Assembly: GCA_902593475.1 (NCBI GenBank)
Contig: CACJIM010000008.1
Coordinates: forward strand, 1 to 56,420
Direction: 5' to 3'
Length of the DNA stretch: 56,420 bases
Source of the DNA: an uncultured Candidatus Actinomarina sp.
GTDB lineage: Bacteria; Actinomycetota; Acidimicrobiia; Actinomarinales; Actinomarinaceae
The translations under genes were made by a program, and so were the position numbers. The notes below the pieces were generated by a model, which had not been told where the DNA came from, made no database searches, and saw only the letters and a list, made by a program, of their open reading frames with translations. Of this stretch, positions 8,660 to 18,917 are shown piece by piece. Numbering within the stretch: the first letter of the stretch is position 1; every line of letters begins with the position of its first letter.

Positions 8660-11600
8660 TTTGTATTGCCTCCATGTCTTCAAAAGATTTTGTAGTTTCT
8701 AAAAATGCCTTTAAAAAAGCTTCAGCTTCTCTGACAGATGAGACTACTGCAACTCCAGTTTCATGAGAGAGTCTCCTAATTTTCCATCCATCTGTATATT
8801 CATTTGCAAATGTTGGTGTATTGATAACAAGTGAAATTAGTTTATCTTGAAGAATAGTCAAAGAAGTTGGAAAGGTCTCATCAGCCCTTCCAACAATAGT
8901 TGAGTTAATTTCGCTATTTTTTAAGTATTCTCCTGTTCCGTATGTTGAATAAATTTTGAATCCTAAGTCGGAATAAGTTTTTACAATTTTTATAAAATTA
9001 GGTTTTTCTTGATCGCTAAGAGACACAAAAATTCCTTTTTCATTTTCATTTATTTCAACTCCTGCAGCTGCATAAGCTTTATTTAAAGCAACTCCAAAAC
9101 TTCTTCCAATTCCCAATACTTCTCCGGTTGCTTTCATTTCAGGGCCAAGCATTGTATCTTCAGCTGGAAATCTTGACCAAGGAAAAATAGCTTTTTTAAT
9201 AGCTACTTTATTTGTTGTACTATTCAAATAATTGGTAGTTTTTTTGATTGAATCCAAACTATGTCCAAGCATTAAAAGGGTGCCAGCTTTGATTATTTGG
9301 TTTCCCGTTACTTTTGACACAAAAGGCATAGTTCTTGAAGCTCTTGGATTTGCCTCAAGAATAAATAATGTATCATCTTTAATAGCAAATTGAATATTTA
9401 ATAACCCTTTTACACCAAGGGCTTTTGCAAGGGTCGTACTCTTGTCTTCAATTTCCTTTATCATGCTTTCCGTAATACTAAATGGTGGAAGAACAGCAGT
9501 AGAATCTCCACTATGAACTCCTGCAGGTTCCAAATGCTCTAAAATTCCTGCAATAAAGACATCTTTTCCATCCGAAATTAAATCAACATCTATTTCGATG
9601 GTTTCGGTTAGAAACTGATCAACAAGTAGTGGCCCAGAACTAAAAGGATTTCCATCATCATCTGCAGTTGCCAATATTGATAGATAGTTTTTTAACTCAT
9701 CATCATTTTTAACAACACGCATAGCTCTACCTCCCAAAACATAGCTTGGTCTTAATAGCACAGGATAAGTAATTTCTTTTACTGCACTGATTAACTCATC
9801 CTCATTGAATGATATTTTTGATTTTGGTTGATCAATATTTAAAGATAAACAAAGCTTTTGAAATAAATCTCTATCCTCAGTTGCATCTATGACATCTAGA
9901 GACGATCCTGCAATTTTATAACCAGCTGAAGAGATTTTATCCGCAAGCTTTAGGGGAGTTTGTCCTCCAAGTTGAATAATTACTGAATCTGGGTTTTCTC
10001 TTGCTAACACTGCTTTAACTTCATCCCAAGAAAGTGGTTCAAAATACAATTTGTCGGCAGTGTCATAATCTGTAGAAACAGTTTCTGGGTTTGAGTTAAT
10101 CATAATAGCTTCATAATTATTTTCTTTTAATGACTCAACTCCATGAACACAGCAATAATCAAACTCTATTCCCTGTCCGATTCTGTTTGGTCCCGAACCT
10201 ATGACTACGACTTTTTTGTTCTTTGATGCGCTGTCATCGTCTGACGTCCCAAAAGTGGAGTACAAATATGGAGTTTTTGATAAAAATTCTGCAGAACAAG
10301 TGTCTACAAGTTTATAAGCTCTCTTATTTTCAAGGTCATCCTTTATTTCTTTAGAATCTACATCTTCATCAGTCCAACCAAGCATTTTTAAAATTGATAC
10401 AGGAGTTGACTCTGGGTTTACATTAAAACTTTTTTCAATCTCTCTTAAAAACCACAAATCTACTTTTGACAATGAAGCTATATCTTCGATTGGCCAGTTT
10501 CTTCTGATAGCTTCTAGAATCGCAAAAATTCTTCTAGGTCTTGGTGTTTTAATTTCTTCTTGAAGCTGGTTTTTTGGCAGGTTTATAAATCGGTTATCAA
10601 TATTTCTTATTCCCGTTTTACCTATTTCAAGTGATCTGATTGCTTTAGTTAAGCTTTCTGTGAAAGTTGAAGCTATCGACATAACCTCACCAACACTTTG
10701 CATAGACGTTCCTAAAACGTCATCTGTTGAGGGGAATTTTGGAAAATCAAATCTTGGAATCTTAACCACAACATAGTCCTGAACTGGTTCAAAACTTGCT
10801 GGTGTTGAACCAGTAATATCATTTTTTAATTCTGTAAGGTTGTAACCCACAGCTAATAATGCTGCAAATTTTGCAATAGGAAACCCAGTTGCTTTAGATG
10901 CCAATGCTGAAGATCTCGAGACTCGAGGATTCATTTCTATAATTCTTCTATCACCATTTTCTGGATTAACTGCAAATTGAACATTGCTGCCACCAGTTGC
11001 AATCCCAATTGTGTCTAAACAAAGTAGAGCTTCGTCTCTCATAATTTGATATTCTTTGTCAGACAAGGTTTGAATTGGGGCAACTGTAATGGAATCTCCA
11101 GTATGAACGCCCATTGGATCAAAATTTTCAATTCCACAGACGATAACACCGTTTCCATCACTGTCTCTCATTACCTCAAGTTCATACTCTTTCCATCCAT
11201 AAACAGATTCTTCTATTAGAACTTCTTGTGTTGGAGATGCTTTAAATGCATCTTTTAATTTTTTTTCTAAGTCTTGTTTGCTTTCAACAAGACTTGTGCC
11301 ACCTCCACCTAAAATAAATGAAGGCCTAAGCATTAATGGAAATCCTATATCTTCACTTGCAGCGACACCCTCTTCGATAGATTTAACATACTCAGCTTGT
11401 AATGTTTTGATTCCTGCACTTTCCATAGCGCTTTTAAATAGCCACCTATTTTCTGCAATCTCTATAGATTTTGCTGAAGCACCCAAAAGTAAAATTTCAT
11501 TTTTGTCGAATACATTGTCATTTTCTAATTCCATTGATAAATTAAGTGCTGTTTGTCCACCTAATGTAGGTAAGACAGCATCAGGTTGTTCAATCTCAAT

Positions 11601-11831
11601 TATCTTTTTCAAATAATTTACAGTTAGTGGTTCAATATATGTAGCGTCTGCCATTTCAGGATCAGTCATAATAGTTGCTGGATTTGAATTAACAAGTATT
11701 ACTCTATAACCTTCCTGTTTAAGAGCTTTTGCAGCCTGTGATCCTGAGTAATCAAACTCACATGCTTGCCCAATTACAATTGGACCTGATCCAATTATTA
11801 ATATGCTATTTATATCTTTATTTTTTGGCAT
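8649..11831 (-). CDS. carB: carbamoyl-phosphate synthase large subunit
   Basis: [21 protein letters not shown]; two ATP-grasp halves; start set at MPKNKD. The 45-aa N-terminal ORF extension overlaps carA. Confidence 0.97.
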   Translation of the reverse strand: MPKNKDINSILIIGSGPIVIGQACEFDYSGSQAAKALKQEGYRVILVNSNPATIMTDPEMADATYIEPLTVNYLKKIIEIEQPDAVLPTLGGQTALNLSMELENDNVFDKNEILLLGASAKSIEIAENRWLFKSAMESAGIKTLQAEYVKSIEEGVAASEDIGFPLMLRPSFILGGGGTSLVESKQDLEKKLKDAFKASPTQEVLIEESVYGWKEYELEVMRDSDGNGVIVCGIENFDPMGVHTGDSITVAPIQTLSDKEYQIMRDEALLCLDTIGIATGGSNVQFAVNPENGDRRIIEMNPRVSRSSALASKATGFPIAKFAALLAVGYNLTELKNDITGSTPASFEPVQDYVVVKIPRFDFPKFPSTDDVLGTSMQSVGEVMSIASTFTESLTKAIRSLEIGKTGIRNIDNRFINLPKNQLQEEIKTPRPRRIFAILEAIRRNWPIEDIASLSKVDLWFLREIEKSFNVNPESTPVSILKMLGWTDEDVDSKEIKDDLENKRAYKLVDTCSAEFLSKTPYLYSTFGTSDDDSASKNKKVVVIGSGPNRIGQGIEFDYCCVHGVESLKENNYEAIMINSNPETVSTDYDTADKLYFEPLSWDEVKAVLARENPDSVIIQLGGQTPLKLADKISSAGYKIAGSSLDVIDATEDRDLFQKLCLSLNIDQPKSKISFNEDELISAVKEITYPVLLRPSYVLGGRAMRVVKNDDELKNYLSILATADDDGNPFSSGPLLVDQFLTETIEIDVDLISDGKDVFIAGILEHLEPAGVHSGDSTAVLPPFSITESMIKEIEDKSTTLAKALGVKGLLNIQFAIKDDTLFILEANPRASRTMPFVSKVTGNQIIKAGTLLMLGHSLDSIKKTTNYLNSTTNKVAIKKAIFPWSRFPAEDTMLGPEMKATGEVLGIGRSFGVALNKAYAAAGVEINENEKGIFVSLSDQEKPNFIKIVKTYSDLGFKIYSTYGTGEYLKNSEINSTIVGRADETFPTSLTILQDKLISLVINTPTFANEYTDGWKIRRLSHETGVAVVSSVREAEAFLKAFLETTKSFEDMEAIQNVS

Positions 11832-12915
11832 AGTTACTTTCCATAAGTTTGACAAAGGGGTCAAAAATTTGCAGTCCATCAGATGTGCCTGGACCAGATT
11901 CTGGATGAAATTGTACTGAATAAGCCATTGACTCCCAGATACTAATACCTTCATTACTTCCATCATTTAAATTACTTGCGTAACTTTCAATTCTTCCAAA
12001 TTTTTCATGCACAAGATCAGCTTCAAAATCATCTACAGCAAATCCATGATTCTGAGCAGTAATCAATGCTTTCTTGATTCCTTTAATTTCTACTGGGTGA
12101 TTAGAGCCATGATGTCCAAATTCTAGTTTTTTAACATTCAGACCACACGCAAGGCTTAAAATTTGATGACCTAAACAGATTCCAAATATAGGAATATTAC
12201 CAATCAGTTTTTGAACAGTATCAATTACACCTTCAAGAGATCTTGGATCTCCAGGGCCATTAGATATTAAAATACCTTTTAGATTCATTGAAAGTATATT
12301 TTCTGCTGATTCTTTTGGAGAAATTGCTACAGTTTGAAAATTTAACTTTTTTAATACATTTACAATACTTTGTTTAGCTCCAAGATCTAAAATTCCAACT
12401 TTACCAACTGTATCATCACCCAAATTCAAACTACCAGCGGTTAGTGCTGAATTATCACCAATTATGTCCCTAGCATTCATAACTAAATTAATAAGTGAGT
12501 CTTTATCAATCTCTTGCCCCATTGCAAACATACTGGACCCACAGTCTCTAAGATGTTTTGTTATTGACCTGACATCAAAACCACCACTAAAGGGTATTTC
12601 ATATTCTTTTAACCAGGAAGTTACAGATTTTTCTGATCTCCAAGATGATGGATCATATGTAAATGAATTACCTATAGCAGCTTCAATTTTTGGTTCATTA
12701 GACTCATAATCATCTTGTGACATTCCATAATTTCCAACATGAGAAGAAGTAAACGTAATTATTTGATTTATATAGGAGGGGTCACTGAGTATCTCAACAA
12801 AACCTGTCATTGCTGTGTTAAATATTAGTTCACCAGTTGTAGGGTTAAATTCGTTATCGGACCATCCTATAAACTCATCTCCATTTTGATTGACAAGCAA
12901 AGTTTTTTTATACAT
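11818..12915 (-). CDS. carA: carbamoyl-phosphate synthase small subunit
   Basis: Class I GATase [32 protein letters not shown]. Confidence 0.97.
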   Translation of the reverse strand: MYKKTLLVNQNGDEFIGWSDNEFNPTTGELIFNTAMTGFVEILSDPSYINQIITFTSSHVGNYGMSQDDYESNEPKIEAAIGNSFTYDPSSWRSEKSVTSWLKEYEIPFSGGFDVRSITKHLRDCGSSMFAMGQEIDKDSLINLVMNARDIIGDNSALTAGSLNLGDDTVGKVGILDLGAKQSIVNVLKKLNFQTVAISPKESAENILSMNLKGILISNGPGDPRSLEGVIDTVQKLIGNIPIFGICLGHQILSLACGLNVKKLEFGHHGSNHPVEIKGIKKALITAQNHGFAVDDFEADLVHEKFGRIESYASNLNDGSNEGISIWESMAYSVQFHPESGPGTSDGLQIFDPFVKLMESNYAKK

Positions 12916-13966
12916 GATTTAGTTCTTTCTGAATATTTACTTGGAAGTTTTCAAAGGCTGAATTTTTGTAGAATGATTTTGTAATAAAAGTACTATCATT
13001 TTTAGTCCAGCAATTCTTTTTAGTGTTTGAACTATCATATCCAAGACTAACCAGAATATTCATTGGGTTTATTGACATAAATCTTGTTAATTCTTCCAAG
13101 CTAAATAAATTTGAAGAAAATAAAACAACAAATGCTGACTCTAACCCAACTACGCCTCTTGCAGATTTCTTGAAACTTACTTCTTTAGTTTCTTTTGGAT
13201 GGGGCGCATGATCAGTAGCAATTACATCGATAATTCCATTTTTTAGGCCATTAATTAATGCTTGCCTATCTTCTTCTGATCTTAATGGTGGATACATTTT
13301 GAGGCTTCCGTCATTCATATTTATATCTAGGTTATTTTTTAATAAGTGATGAGGGGTTACTTCGGCAGTTACTGGAAGGTCATTTTCTTTTGCATCTTTA
13401 ATTAGTTCAACACTCTTTTTAGAAGAAACATGTTGAACATGGTATCTTGTTTTATATTTATTTACTAAATCTAAATCTCTTTTTACAATTTCAAACTCTT
13501 CATTTTCATGAATAGTGATTAATTCCGAAGTATTGTGAGGAGGTGCTATATCACCAGGGTTTGTGTGACAGTTTTTTTCACAATGTTGAAAAATTGCAGC
13601 ATTTAATTGAGCAATTTTTTTAAAAGCAATTTCCGAAAGATCATCATCAATAAGTGTTTTTCCATCATCTGAAAAAATTGTTACTCCTTCGTCAACAAAT
13701 TCATTAAAATTTACAAGTTCTTTTCCATCAAGGTTTTTTGACAATGCTCCAACTCGATGAACTTTTATGTCTAACTTTTTATCAATAGACCTCGCAAGTT
13801 TAAGATTTTCTATTGAATCAATTGTTATTTCAGAATTTGCCATAGCTAAAACTTCTGAGTACCCACCGTTTAGTGCTGCTTTTTCAATTTCTAAAAAAGG
13901 GAAATTATTTTTATCGGGATAACGTGTATGGGTATGAAGATCAATAAATGATGGCAGTTCAATCAT
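12908..13966 (-). CDS. pyrC: dihydroorotase
   Basis: FIDLHTHTRYPDK metal motif; VIATDHAPHPKETKE. Confidence 0.94.
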   Translation of the reverse strand: MIELPSFIDLHTHTRYPDKNNFPFLEIEKAALNGGYSEVLAMANSEITIDSIENLKLARSIDKKLDIKVHRVGALSKNLDGKELVNFNEFVDEGVTIFSDDGKTLIDDDLSEIAFKKIAQLNAAIFQHCEKNCHTNPGDIAPPHNTSELITIHENEEFEIVKRDLDLVNKYKTRYHVQHVSSKKSVELIKDAKENDLPVTAEVTPHHLLKNNLDINMNDGSLKMYPPLRSEEDRQALINGLKNGIIDVIATDHAPHPKETKEVSFKKSARGVVGLESAFVVLFSSNLFSLEELTRFMSINPMNILVSLGYDSSNTKKNCWTKNDSTFITKSFYKNSAFENFQVNIQKELNHV

Positions 13967-14841
13967 ATTGCTCCAAAAACATATTGATAGCTTGCAACCC
14001 TTGCAGGAATTGCCATTTTTAGTTGCTCTTGGTATATAAATTTTTTACTTTTTGCTGCATTGTCGTCTATTTCTATTCCAATATTTATCGGCATCGGATG
14101 CAAGACAACAAAGTCATCAGAAGTGTTTTCAAGTATCTCATTGGTTAATTGAAAGTTTTTTTTGTAATTATTAAAATCAAAACCTTCTATATTTTCAATG
14201 CGTTCTTTTTGAACTCTTAATAATTCAACAGATCCTGAATTTTCAACTACTTCTTCCCAAGAATTAAAAACACATAAATTATCTAAATTACTAGGAAGAA
14301 GTTCTTCATTAGAGAAAACACCAACCTTAAATCCTAATTTGGTCAATAGTTCTCTGCCAGAGGAAAATACTCTAGAGTGTTTGAGGTCACCAACATAAGT
14401 CACTGGTACTTCATAGGAAAATTTATTTAATTTTGTTAGAGTTGCAACATCAACTAATGCTTGTGTTGGATGAGAAGTATTACCAAATCCTCCACTGATA
14501 ACTGAAATTTCATTAAAATTTTTATATTCTTCTAAATTATTTTCTTTTGTCCTTATTACTAATGCTTCTATTCCCATTGATTTAAAGGTTTCCAATTCGT
14601 GAATCAAGCTTTCACCTTTTTCTTTAGCTGAAATCGAGTCTTGTGACTCTACTACATTGATCCCCAATTTCTGAGCAGCAATTGAAAATGAAAGCCTAGT
14701 TCTTGTTGAGCTTTCATTAAATTGTAAAAGGGTAAAAGAATCAATTTTTTTTAATTTTTGTATATTAAGTTTTAAAATTGAATTAATAATCTTTTCCAAA
14801 TTTTCTTTTTCTACATTTTGAAAATCTAGAAGATGATTCAT
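13963..14841 (-). CDS. pyrB: aspartate carbamoyltransferase catalytic subunit
   Basis: FNESSTRTRLSFSIAAQKLG; VVLHPMPIN. Confidence 0.95.
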   Translation of the reverse strand: MNHLLDFQNVEKENLEKIINSILKLNIQKLKKIDSFTLLQFNESSTRTRLSFSIAAQKLGINVVESQDSISAKEKGESLIHELETFKSMGIEALVIRTKENNLEEYKNFNEISVISGGFGNTSHPTQALVDVATLTKLNKFSYEVPVTYVGDLKHSRVFSSGRELLTKLGFKVGVFSNEELLPSNLDNLCVFNSWEEVVENSGSVELLRVQKERIENIEGFDFNNYKKNFQLTNEILENTSDDFVVLHPMPINIGIEIDDNAAKSKKFIYQEQLKMAIPARVASYQYVFGAI

Positions 14842-14844
14842 ATG

Positions 14845-15321
14845 CTATGTGACCTCAACCTTATCAACATCATCTAATTCTTTAAGAAATACTGAAACAT
14901 ATTCTTCTTCATTAGTAGGTATATTTTTTCCAATGAATTTCGGACTAATGGGTAGTTCTCTATGGCCTCTGTCAATCAAGCAAAGAAGGGATATTAATCT
15001 TGGCCTGCCTGTATGAACAACGGCCTCTATTGAAGCTCTTAAAGTTCTTCCTGTATAAATGACATCATCAATCAAAATAACATCTCTTTCTTGCGGATTT
15101 ATATCTAATTTGGTTTTCTCAATTTCTTCTTCTAAATCATCTCTAAATGGTAAATAATCAACAGTATCAATATCATGTGCGTAATTTAGCTGATCAAGGT
15201 TTTTCGAAATTCTTTTTGCAATTAAATCGCCTCTTCTTGGGATTCCAAGTAAAAGAGGATTGATAAATTCAGATTCAGTAATTTCTTTACTAAGACGATA
15301 AATTAATTTATCTATTTCCAA
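14845..15321 (-). CDS. pyrR: PyrR pyrimidine operon regulator / uracil phosphoribosyltransferase
   Basis: VILIDDVIYTGRTLRASIEA PRPP motif; first pyr gene. Proposed TTG start at 15321, 6 nt after GGAAGGA; the ORF-track GTG at 15339 lies inside a hairpin stem. Confidence 0.92.
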   Translation of the reverse strand: MEIDKLIYRLSKEITESEFINPLLLGIPRRGDLIAKRISKNLDQLNYAHDIDTVDYLPFRDDLEEEIEKTKLDINPQERDVILIDDVIYTGRTLRASIEAVVHTGRPRLISLLCLIDRGHRELPISPKFIGKNIPTNEEEYVSVFLKELDDVDKVEVT

Positions 15322-15327
15322 GACATT

Positions 15328-15334
15328 TCCTTCC
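15328..15334 (-). promoter_or_regulatory. Shine-Dalgarno of pyrR (GGAAGGA)
   Basis: Minus-strand GGAAGGA, 6 nt before TTG 15321. Confidence 0.75.
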
Positions 15335-15350
15335 GACACTCACAGGTGTC
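15335..15350 (-). promoter_or_regulatory. PyrR RNA-binding loop (GACAC-CUGUGA-GUGUC hairpin)
   Basis: 5-bp perfect stem with hexaloop CUGUGA matching the PyrR consensus CNGNGA closed by C-G; abuts the pyrR SD. Confidence 0.85.
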
Positions 15351-15399
15351 AATTAAAGTCGTATTAATACTACCAAAAAATTAATTTAAAGAATTTGAT

Positions 15400-16329
15400 T
15401 TACCTATTTTCTCTAAAGAATGGAATACCAATATTTTTTGGAGCACCAGTATTTCCATTTTTTATAATTGTTAAGAAAACTAATACAAGGATAGTAATTA
15501 TGTAGGGTGTAATTTTGACAATGTATGGACTCATTTCAAATCCATATGTTTGTAAACGTGGACCAAGTGCCTCAAGAAAACCAAATAGTAAAGCTCCAAA
15601 CGCAGTTCTATATGGTTTCCATCCTCCGAATATTACTAATGCCAATGCAATCCATCCACGTCCAGAGGTCATACCATCGGTCCAATATGGAACATAGCTT
15701 AGAGTAAGATAGACACCAGAAAGACCAGCAAAAGCTCCACCCACACAAGTTGCTATAAATTGTGTTTTTGCAATTTTTAGCCCCATAGAATCTGCAGATT
15801 TCAAATCCTCACCTATTGCTTCGATTCTTCTTCCGAACATTGTTTTCTTTAAAATATAAGCGGTAAAAATCATAAGCAAAATAGCTATATAAAAGATAAG
15901 ATTTTGACTGAGCAATACTTGAAAAATATTTGATGGCTCTGCAATATCAATAAGGCTTTCAAGTTTGACTTCTAATTTTTTTCCAACATATGGTTTTCCA
16001 ATCAAAGAAGAAAGAGAAAGTCCAAGGATAGTTAAAATTAATCCAGACACTGTTTGATCTTGTTTTAGGACAACAGTTACGAAAGCATGAATTGATGAAA
16101 ATGCTGATGCACTTAGAACACCAACAATTACTGCTAGAAACAAACTTTCCGTATTAATTGCTGTAATGAAACCTGAAACAGCTCCAACTGAAATCATTCC
16201 CTCTACCCCTAGATTTAAAATTCCAGATTTTTCAGTAATAAGTTCTCCTAAAGCAGCAATAAACAACAAAGTTGCAGCTTGCAATGTAGCATTTAGTAAA
16301 CCCATTAACTGTACATCAATCATTTTCAT
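15400..16329 (-). CDS. ABC transporter permease (nucleoside/BMP-type, BPD_transp_2)
   Basis: Multi-TM; EKSGILNLGVEGMISVGAVSGF; operon with BMP protein. Confidence 0.9.
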   Translation of the reverse strand: MKMIDVQLMGLLNATLQAATLLFIAALGELITEKSGILNLGVEGMISVGAVSGFITAINTESLFLAVIVGVLSASAFSSIHAFVTVVLKQDQTVSGLILTILGLSLSSLIGKPYVGKKLEVKLESLIDIAEPSNIFQVLLSQNLIFYIAILLMIFTAYILKKTMFGRRIEAIGEDLKSADSMGLKIAKTQFIATCVGGAFAGLSGVYLTLSYVPYWTDGMTSGRGWIALALVIFGGWKPYRTAFGALLFGFLEALGPRLQTYGFEMSPYIVKITPYIITILVLVFLTIIKNGNTGAPKNIGIPFFRENR

Positions 16330-17377
16330 CCTTTTTTAAAATTTCATATGAAAAAAAGAATTGAGCTACCAAAGCACCAAAAAGAGTAGTTGCCTGAATT
16401 ATCTCAGCAATATATGAACTTACACCGATAGTTTGTATTACAGAGCCTCCGATAGTTAAAGCTCCAAACAAACAACCTACTAAGAATATACCAATAGGTC
16501 TCATTCCAGTTATTGCTGCAACAATAATAGCTGTATAACCAAATCCCTGAGAAATTCCAGTTGATACTCTGTGTGTCTGGCTTAATAATTCGATTGCTCC
16601 AGCTAGCCCAGCAAAACCACCACCAATTAACATTGCAAAAAATGCTTTTTGTTTTGCACTAATTCCAGCATAAATGGCAGTCAATTCTGATCCACCAGCT
16701 ATTCTCATTTCATATCCAAATACTGACTTGTCTTTAATGTAATAAGCTATGAGAGTGAAAAGTATACAAATTAAAAATCCAGAGCTTAATTTTCCCAAAA
16801 CAGTCGGTAAATAAACTGACTCACTTACATAGGCTGCTGCAGGAAAATTTAAAGAAGCAGGATCTTTCCAAGCACCATTTATTAAATAAATAGTTAGCCC
16901 AAAGACAATATAATTCGTAAGAAGAGTTGTAATAATTTCATTCACTCCAAATAAAACTTTTGTAATTGCAGGGAAGAAAATACAAAAAGCACCTCCTAAA
17001 AATCCAGAAACTAACAGTAGCAAAATATATATTTGCGAATTATTTATTGAAGTATTTATGTAAACAAAATTTAGAGCAATAGCTCCCATGAAAATTTGAC
17101 CTTCAGCTCCAATGTTCCAGAGCTTTACAGAGTTAATTATTGAGATACCTAGTCCAGCCAATATAAGAGGTATCGCCTTATTTAGTGAGTTGCTGAGACT
17201 ATTTACGCTGCCAATAGATAATTTAAGCATTAAGGAGAAAACATCGAAGGGATTTTTTTCCTGAATAAATAATATTAAAGATCCCACAGCAAGAGCAATC
17301 AAAAAGCCTATTAAGAAAGAATAAAAAGTTGCTAGTTCATTTCTGTAAAGTTTTTTAGAAAGAATATATTTATTCAT
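16316..17377 (-). CDS. ABC transporter permease (nucleoside/BMP-type)
   Basis: Multi-TM; NIGAEGQIFMGAIA motif. Confidence 0.9.
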   Translation of the reverse strand: MNKYILSKKLYRNELATFYSFLIGFLIALAVGSLILFIQEKNPFDVFSLMLKLSIGSVNSLSNSLNKAIPLILAGLGISIINSVKLWNIGAEGQIFMGAIALNFVYINTSINNSQIYILLLLVSGFLGGAFCIFFPAITKVLFGVNEIITTLLTNYIVFGLTIYLINGAWKDPASLNFPAAAYVSESVYLPTVLGKLSSGFLICILFTLIAYYIKDKSVFGYEMRIAGGSELTAIYAGISAKQKAFFAMLIGGGFAGLAGAIELLSQTHRVSTGISQGFGYTAIIVAAITGMRPIGIFLVGCLFGALTIGGSVIQTIGVSSYIAEIIQATTLFGALVAQFFFSYEILKKDEND

Positions 17378-18863
17378 TTATACCAGCCATTGCATAGCCT
17401 ATGGTCTCAATTGTTGCTGAATCGATTCCAACTTCTTTTACTACTTTGCCTTCGTAAAGAACAATAATCCTGTCACTAAGTTTAAAAAGCTCATCAAGAT
17501 CCTCTGAAATCAACAGAACAGCTGAACCTTTGTCTCTTTGATTAATTATCAATTTATGAATTGCATCAACTGCACTAACATCCAATCCTCTAGTTGGCTG
17601 GGCCGCAACAATTACTTCAGGGTTTGAAATTAATTCTCGACCCATTAAAAGTTTTTGCATATTTCCACCTGAAAGAGTAGATATTTCTGCTTTTACATCA
17701 GGTGCCTTAATCGCAAACTGCTTGATTAGATCATTTAAATAACCTAGCATTTTCCCTTTTGATAAATGAGGACCGTAGCTTGCCTTAAAATATTCTTTTA
17801 TAGCGGAATTATCTAAAACTGACACACCCGGAGCTAAACCCACACCAAGTCTATTTTCAGGAATATAAGAAAGGCTTAGCTTTTTTCTAGATTTAACACC
17901 TTTTTTTGAAACATCTTGAGAATTAATTAAAACTCTTCCTTGAAATTCTTTTTCAATTCCACAAATAACATTTGCTAGCTCTACCTGGCCGTTACCAGAT
18001 ACACCAGCAACACCCAGAATCTCTCCTGCTTGAATTGTAAAAGAAATATCGTCAAGTGATTTAAATTGTTCACTGTTTGTAAGTGAAATGTCTTTTACTT
18101 CTAATTTGATGTCACCCTTCTTGTTATCTTTTTTGAAATTAGAAGTTTTAACCTCACCCATCATCAATTCAATAAGTTCCTGATCAGTTACTTTTTCAGT
18201 TTCTAAATTTTTTGCAACCATTTTTCCGTTTTTCATTACAAATATTCTTTCAGTAAAATCTTTTATCTCTTTTAATTTATGAGTAATTAAAACAATGGTT
18301 TTATCATCTTCCTGAGAAAGTTTATCCAAAGATTCTTTAAGCTGTAATGTTTCCTGAGGAGTCAGAACTGCAGTAGGTTCATCAAGAAGCATAATTTCAC
18401 TATTTTTAAAAATTAATTTCATTATCTCTACTTTTTGTTTTTCACCAACAGAAAGTTCACTAATAGGAGTTAGATAACTCGAATTCAAAGTAAATATTTC
18501 TGAATATTTTTCGTATGCTTCTTCAAAATTATCAGAAAATATATTTGCTTTAGAAAGAGTAAGATTATCTTTTATTGTGAAACTATCTATAAGTCTAAAT
18601 TCTTGATGTACCATTCCAACCCCAAAAGAAGATGCAATATCGGGGTTCATTTTTTGAATATTTTGGTTTTTAATTTTAATAGTTCCACTTTCTGGTAAGT
18701 AAATTCCAGATAAAACATTCATTAAAGAAGATTTACCAGCACCATTTTCACCCAGTAGTCCGTGTACGATACCTTTTTGCAGGAAGAAATCTACACTATC
18801 AAGTGCTTTGACGTTTCCAAAAGTTTTAGAAACACCTTTTACTTCAAGAATTGGAGAACTCAT
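17370..18863 (-). CDS. ABC transporter ATP-binding protein, two NBDs (nucleoside-type)
   Basis: Walker A GENGAGKSS; LSVGEKQKVEI and LSGGNMQKLLMGREL signatures. Confidence 0.93.
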   Translation of the reverse strand: MSSPILEVKGVSKTFGNVKALDSVDFFLQKGIVHGLLGENGAGKSSLMNVLSGIYLPESGTIKIKNQNIQKMNPDIASSFGVGMVHQEFRLIDSFTIKDNLTLSKANIFSDNFEEAYEKYSEIFTLNSSYLTPISELSVGEKQKVEIMKLIFKNSEIMLLDEPTAVLTPQETLQLKESLDKLSQEDDKTIVLITHKLKEIKDFTERIFVMKNGKMVAKNLETEKVTDQELIELMMGEVKTSNFKKDNKKGDIKLEVKDISLTNSEQFKSLDDISFTIQAGEILGVAGVSGNGQVELANVICGIEKEFQGRVLINSQDVSKKGVKSRKKLSLSYIPENRLGVGLAPGVSVLDNSAIKEYFKASYGPHLSKGKMLGYLNDLIKQFAIKAPDVKAEISTLSGGNMQKLLMGRELISNPEVIVAAQPTRGLDVSAVDAIHKLIINQRDKGSAVLLISEDLDELFKLSDRIIVLYEGKVVKEVGIDSATIETIGYAMAGINE

Positions 18864-18874
18864 ATATAAAAGTA

Positions 18875-18907
18875 ATTAAGCACTCCAGCATTGCCGGAGT
18901 GCTTAAT
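18875..18907 (-). repeat. perfect 12-bp inverted repeat between BMP and ABC ATPase genes
   Basis: attaagcactcc - agcattgcc - ggagtgcttaat. Confidence 0.9.
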
Positions 18908-18917
18908 AAAAAACATG

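Noticed and set aside
11832-11966. 45-aa N-terminal extension of the carB ORF
   Set aside because: It runs antiparallel-frame through the carA C-terminus and has no CarB similarity; [17 protein letters not shown] is the natural start.
15322-15339. GTG start of pyrR from the ORF track
   Set aside because: The GTG is inside the 3' arm of the PyrR hairpin with no SD; TTG at 15321 has GGAAGGA 6 nt upstream.
18875-18907. Calling the BMP/ATPase hairpin a full intrinsic terminator
   Set aside because: The stem is AT-flanked and followed only by a weak T-rich stretch (TTACTTTTAT) and the ATPase gene; partial attenuation or mRNA stabilisation fits better.
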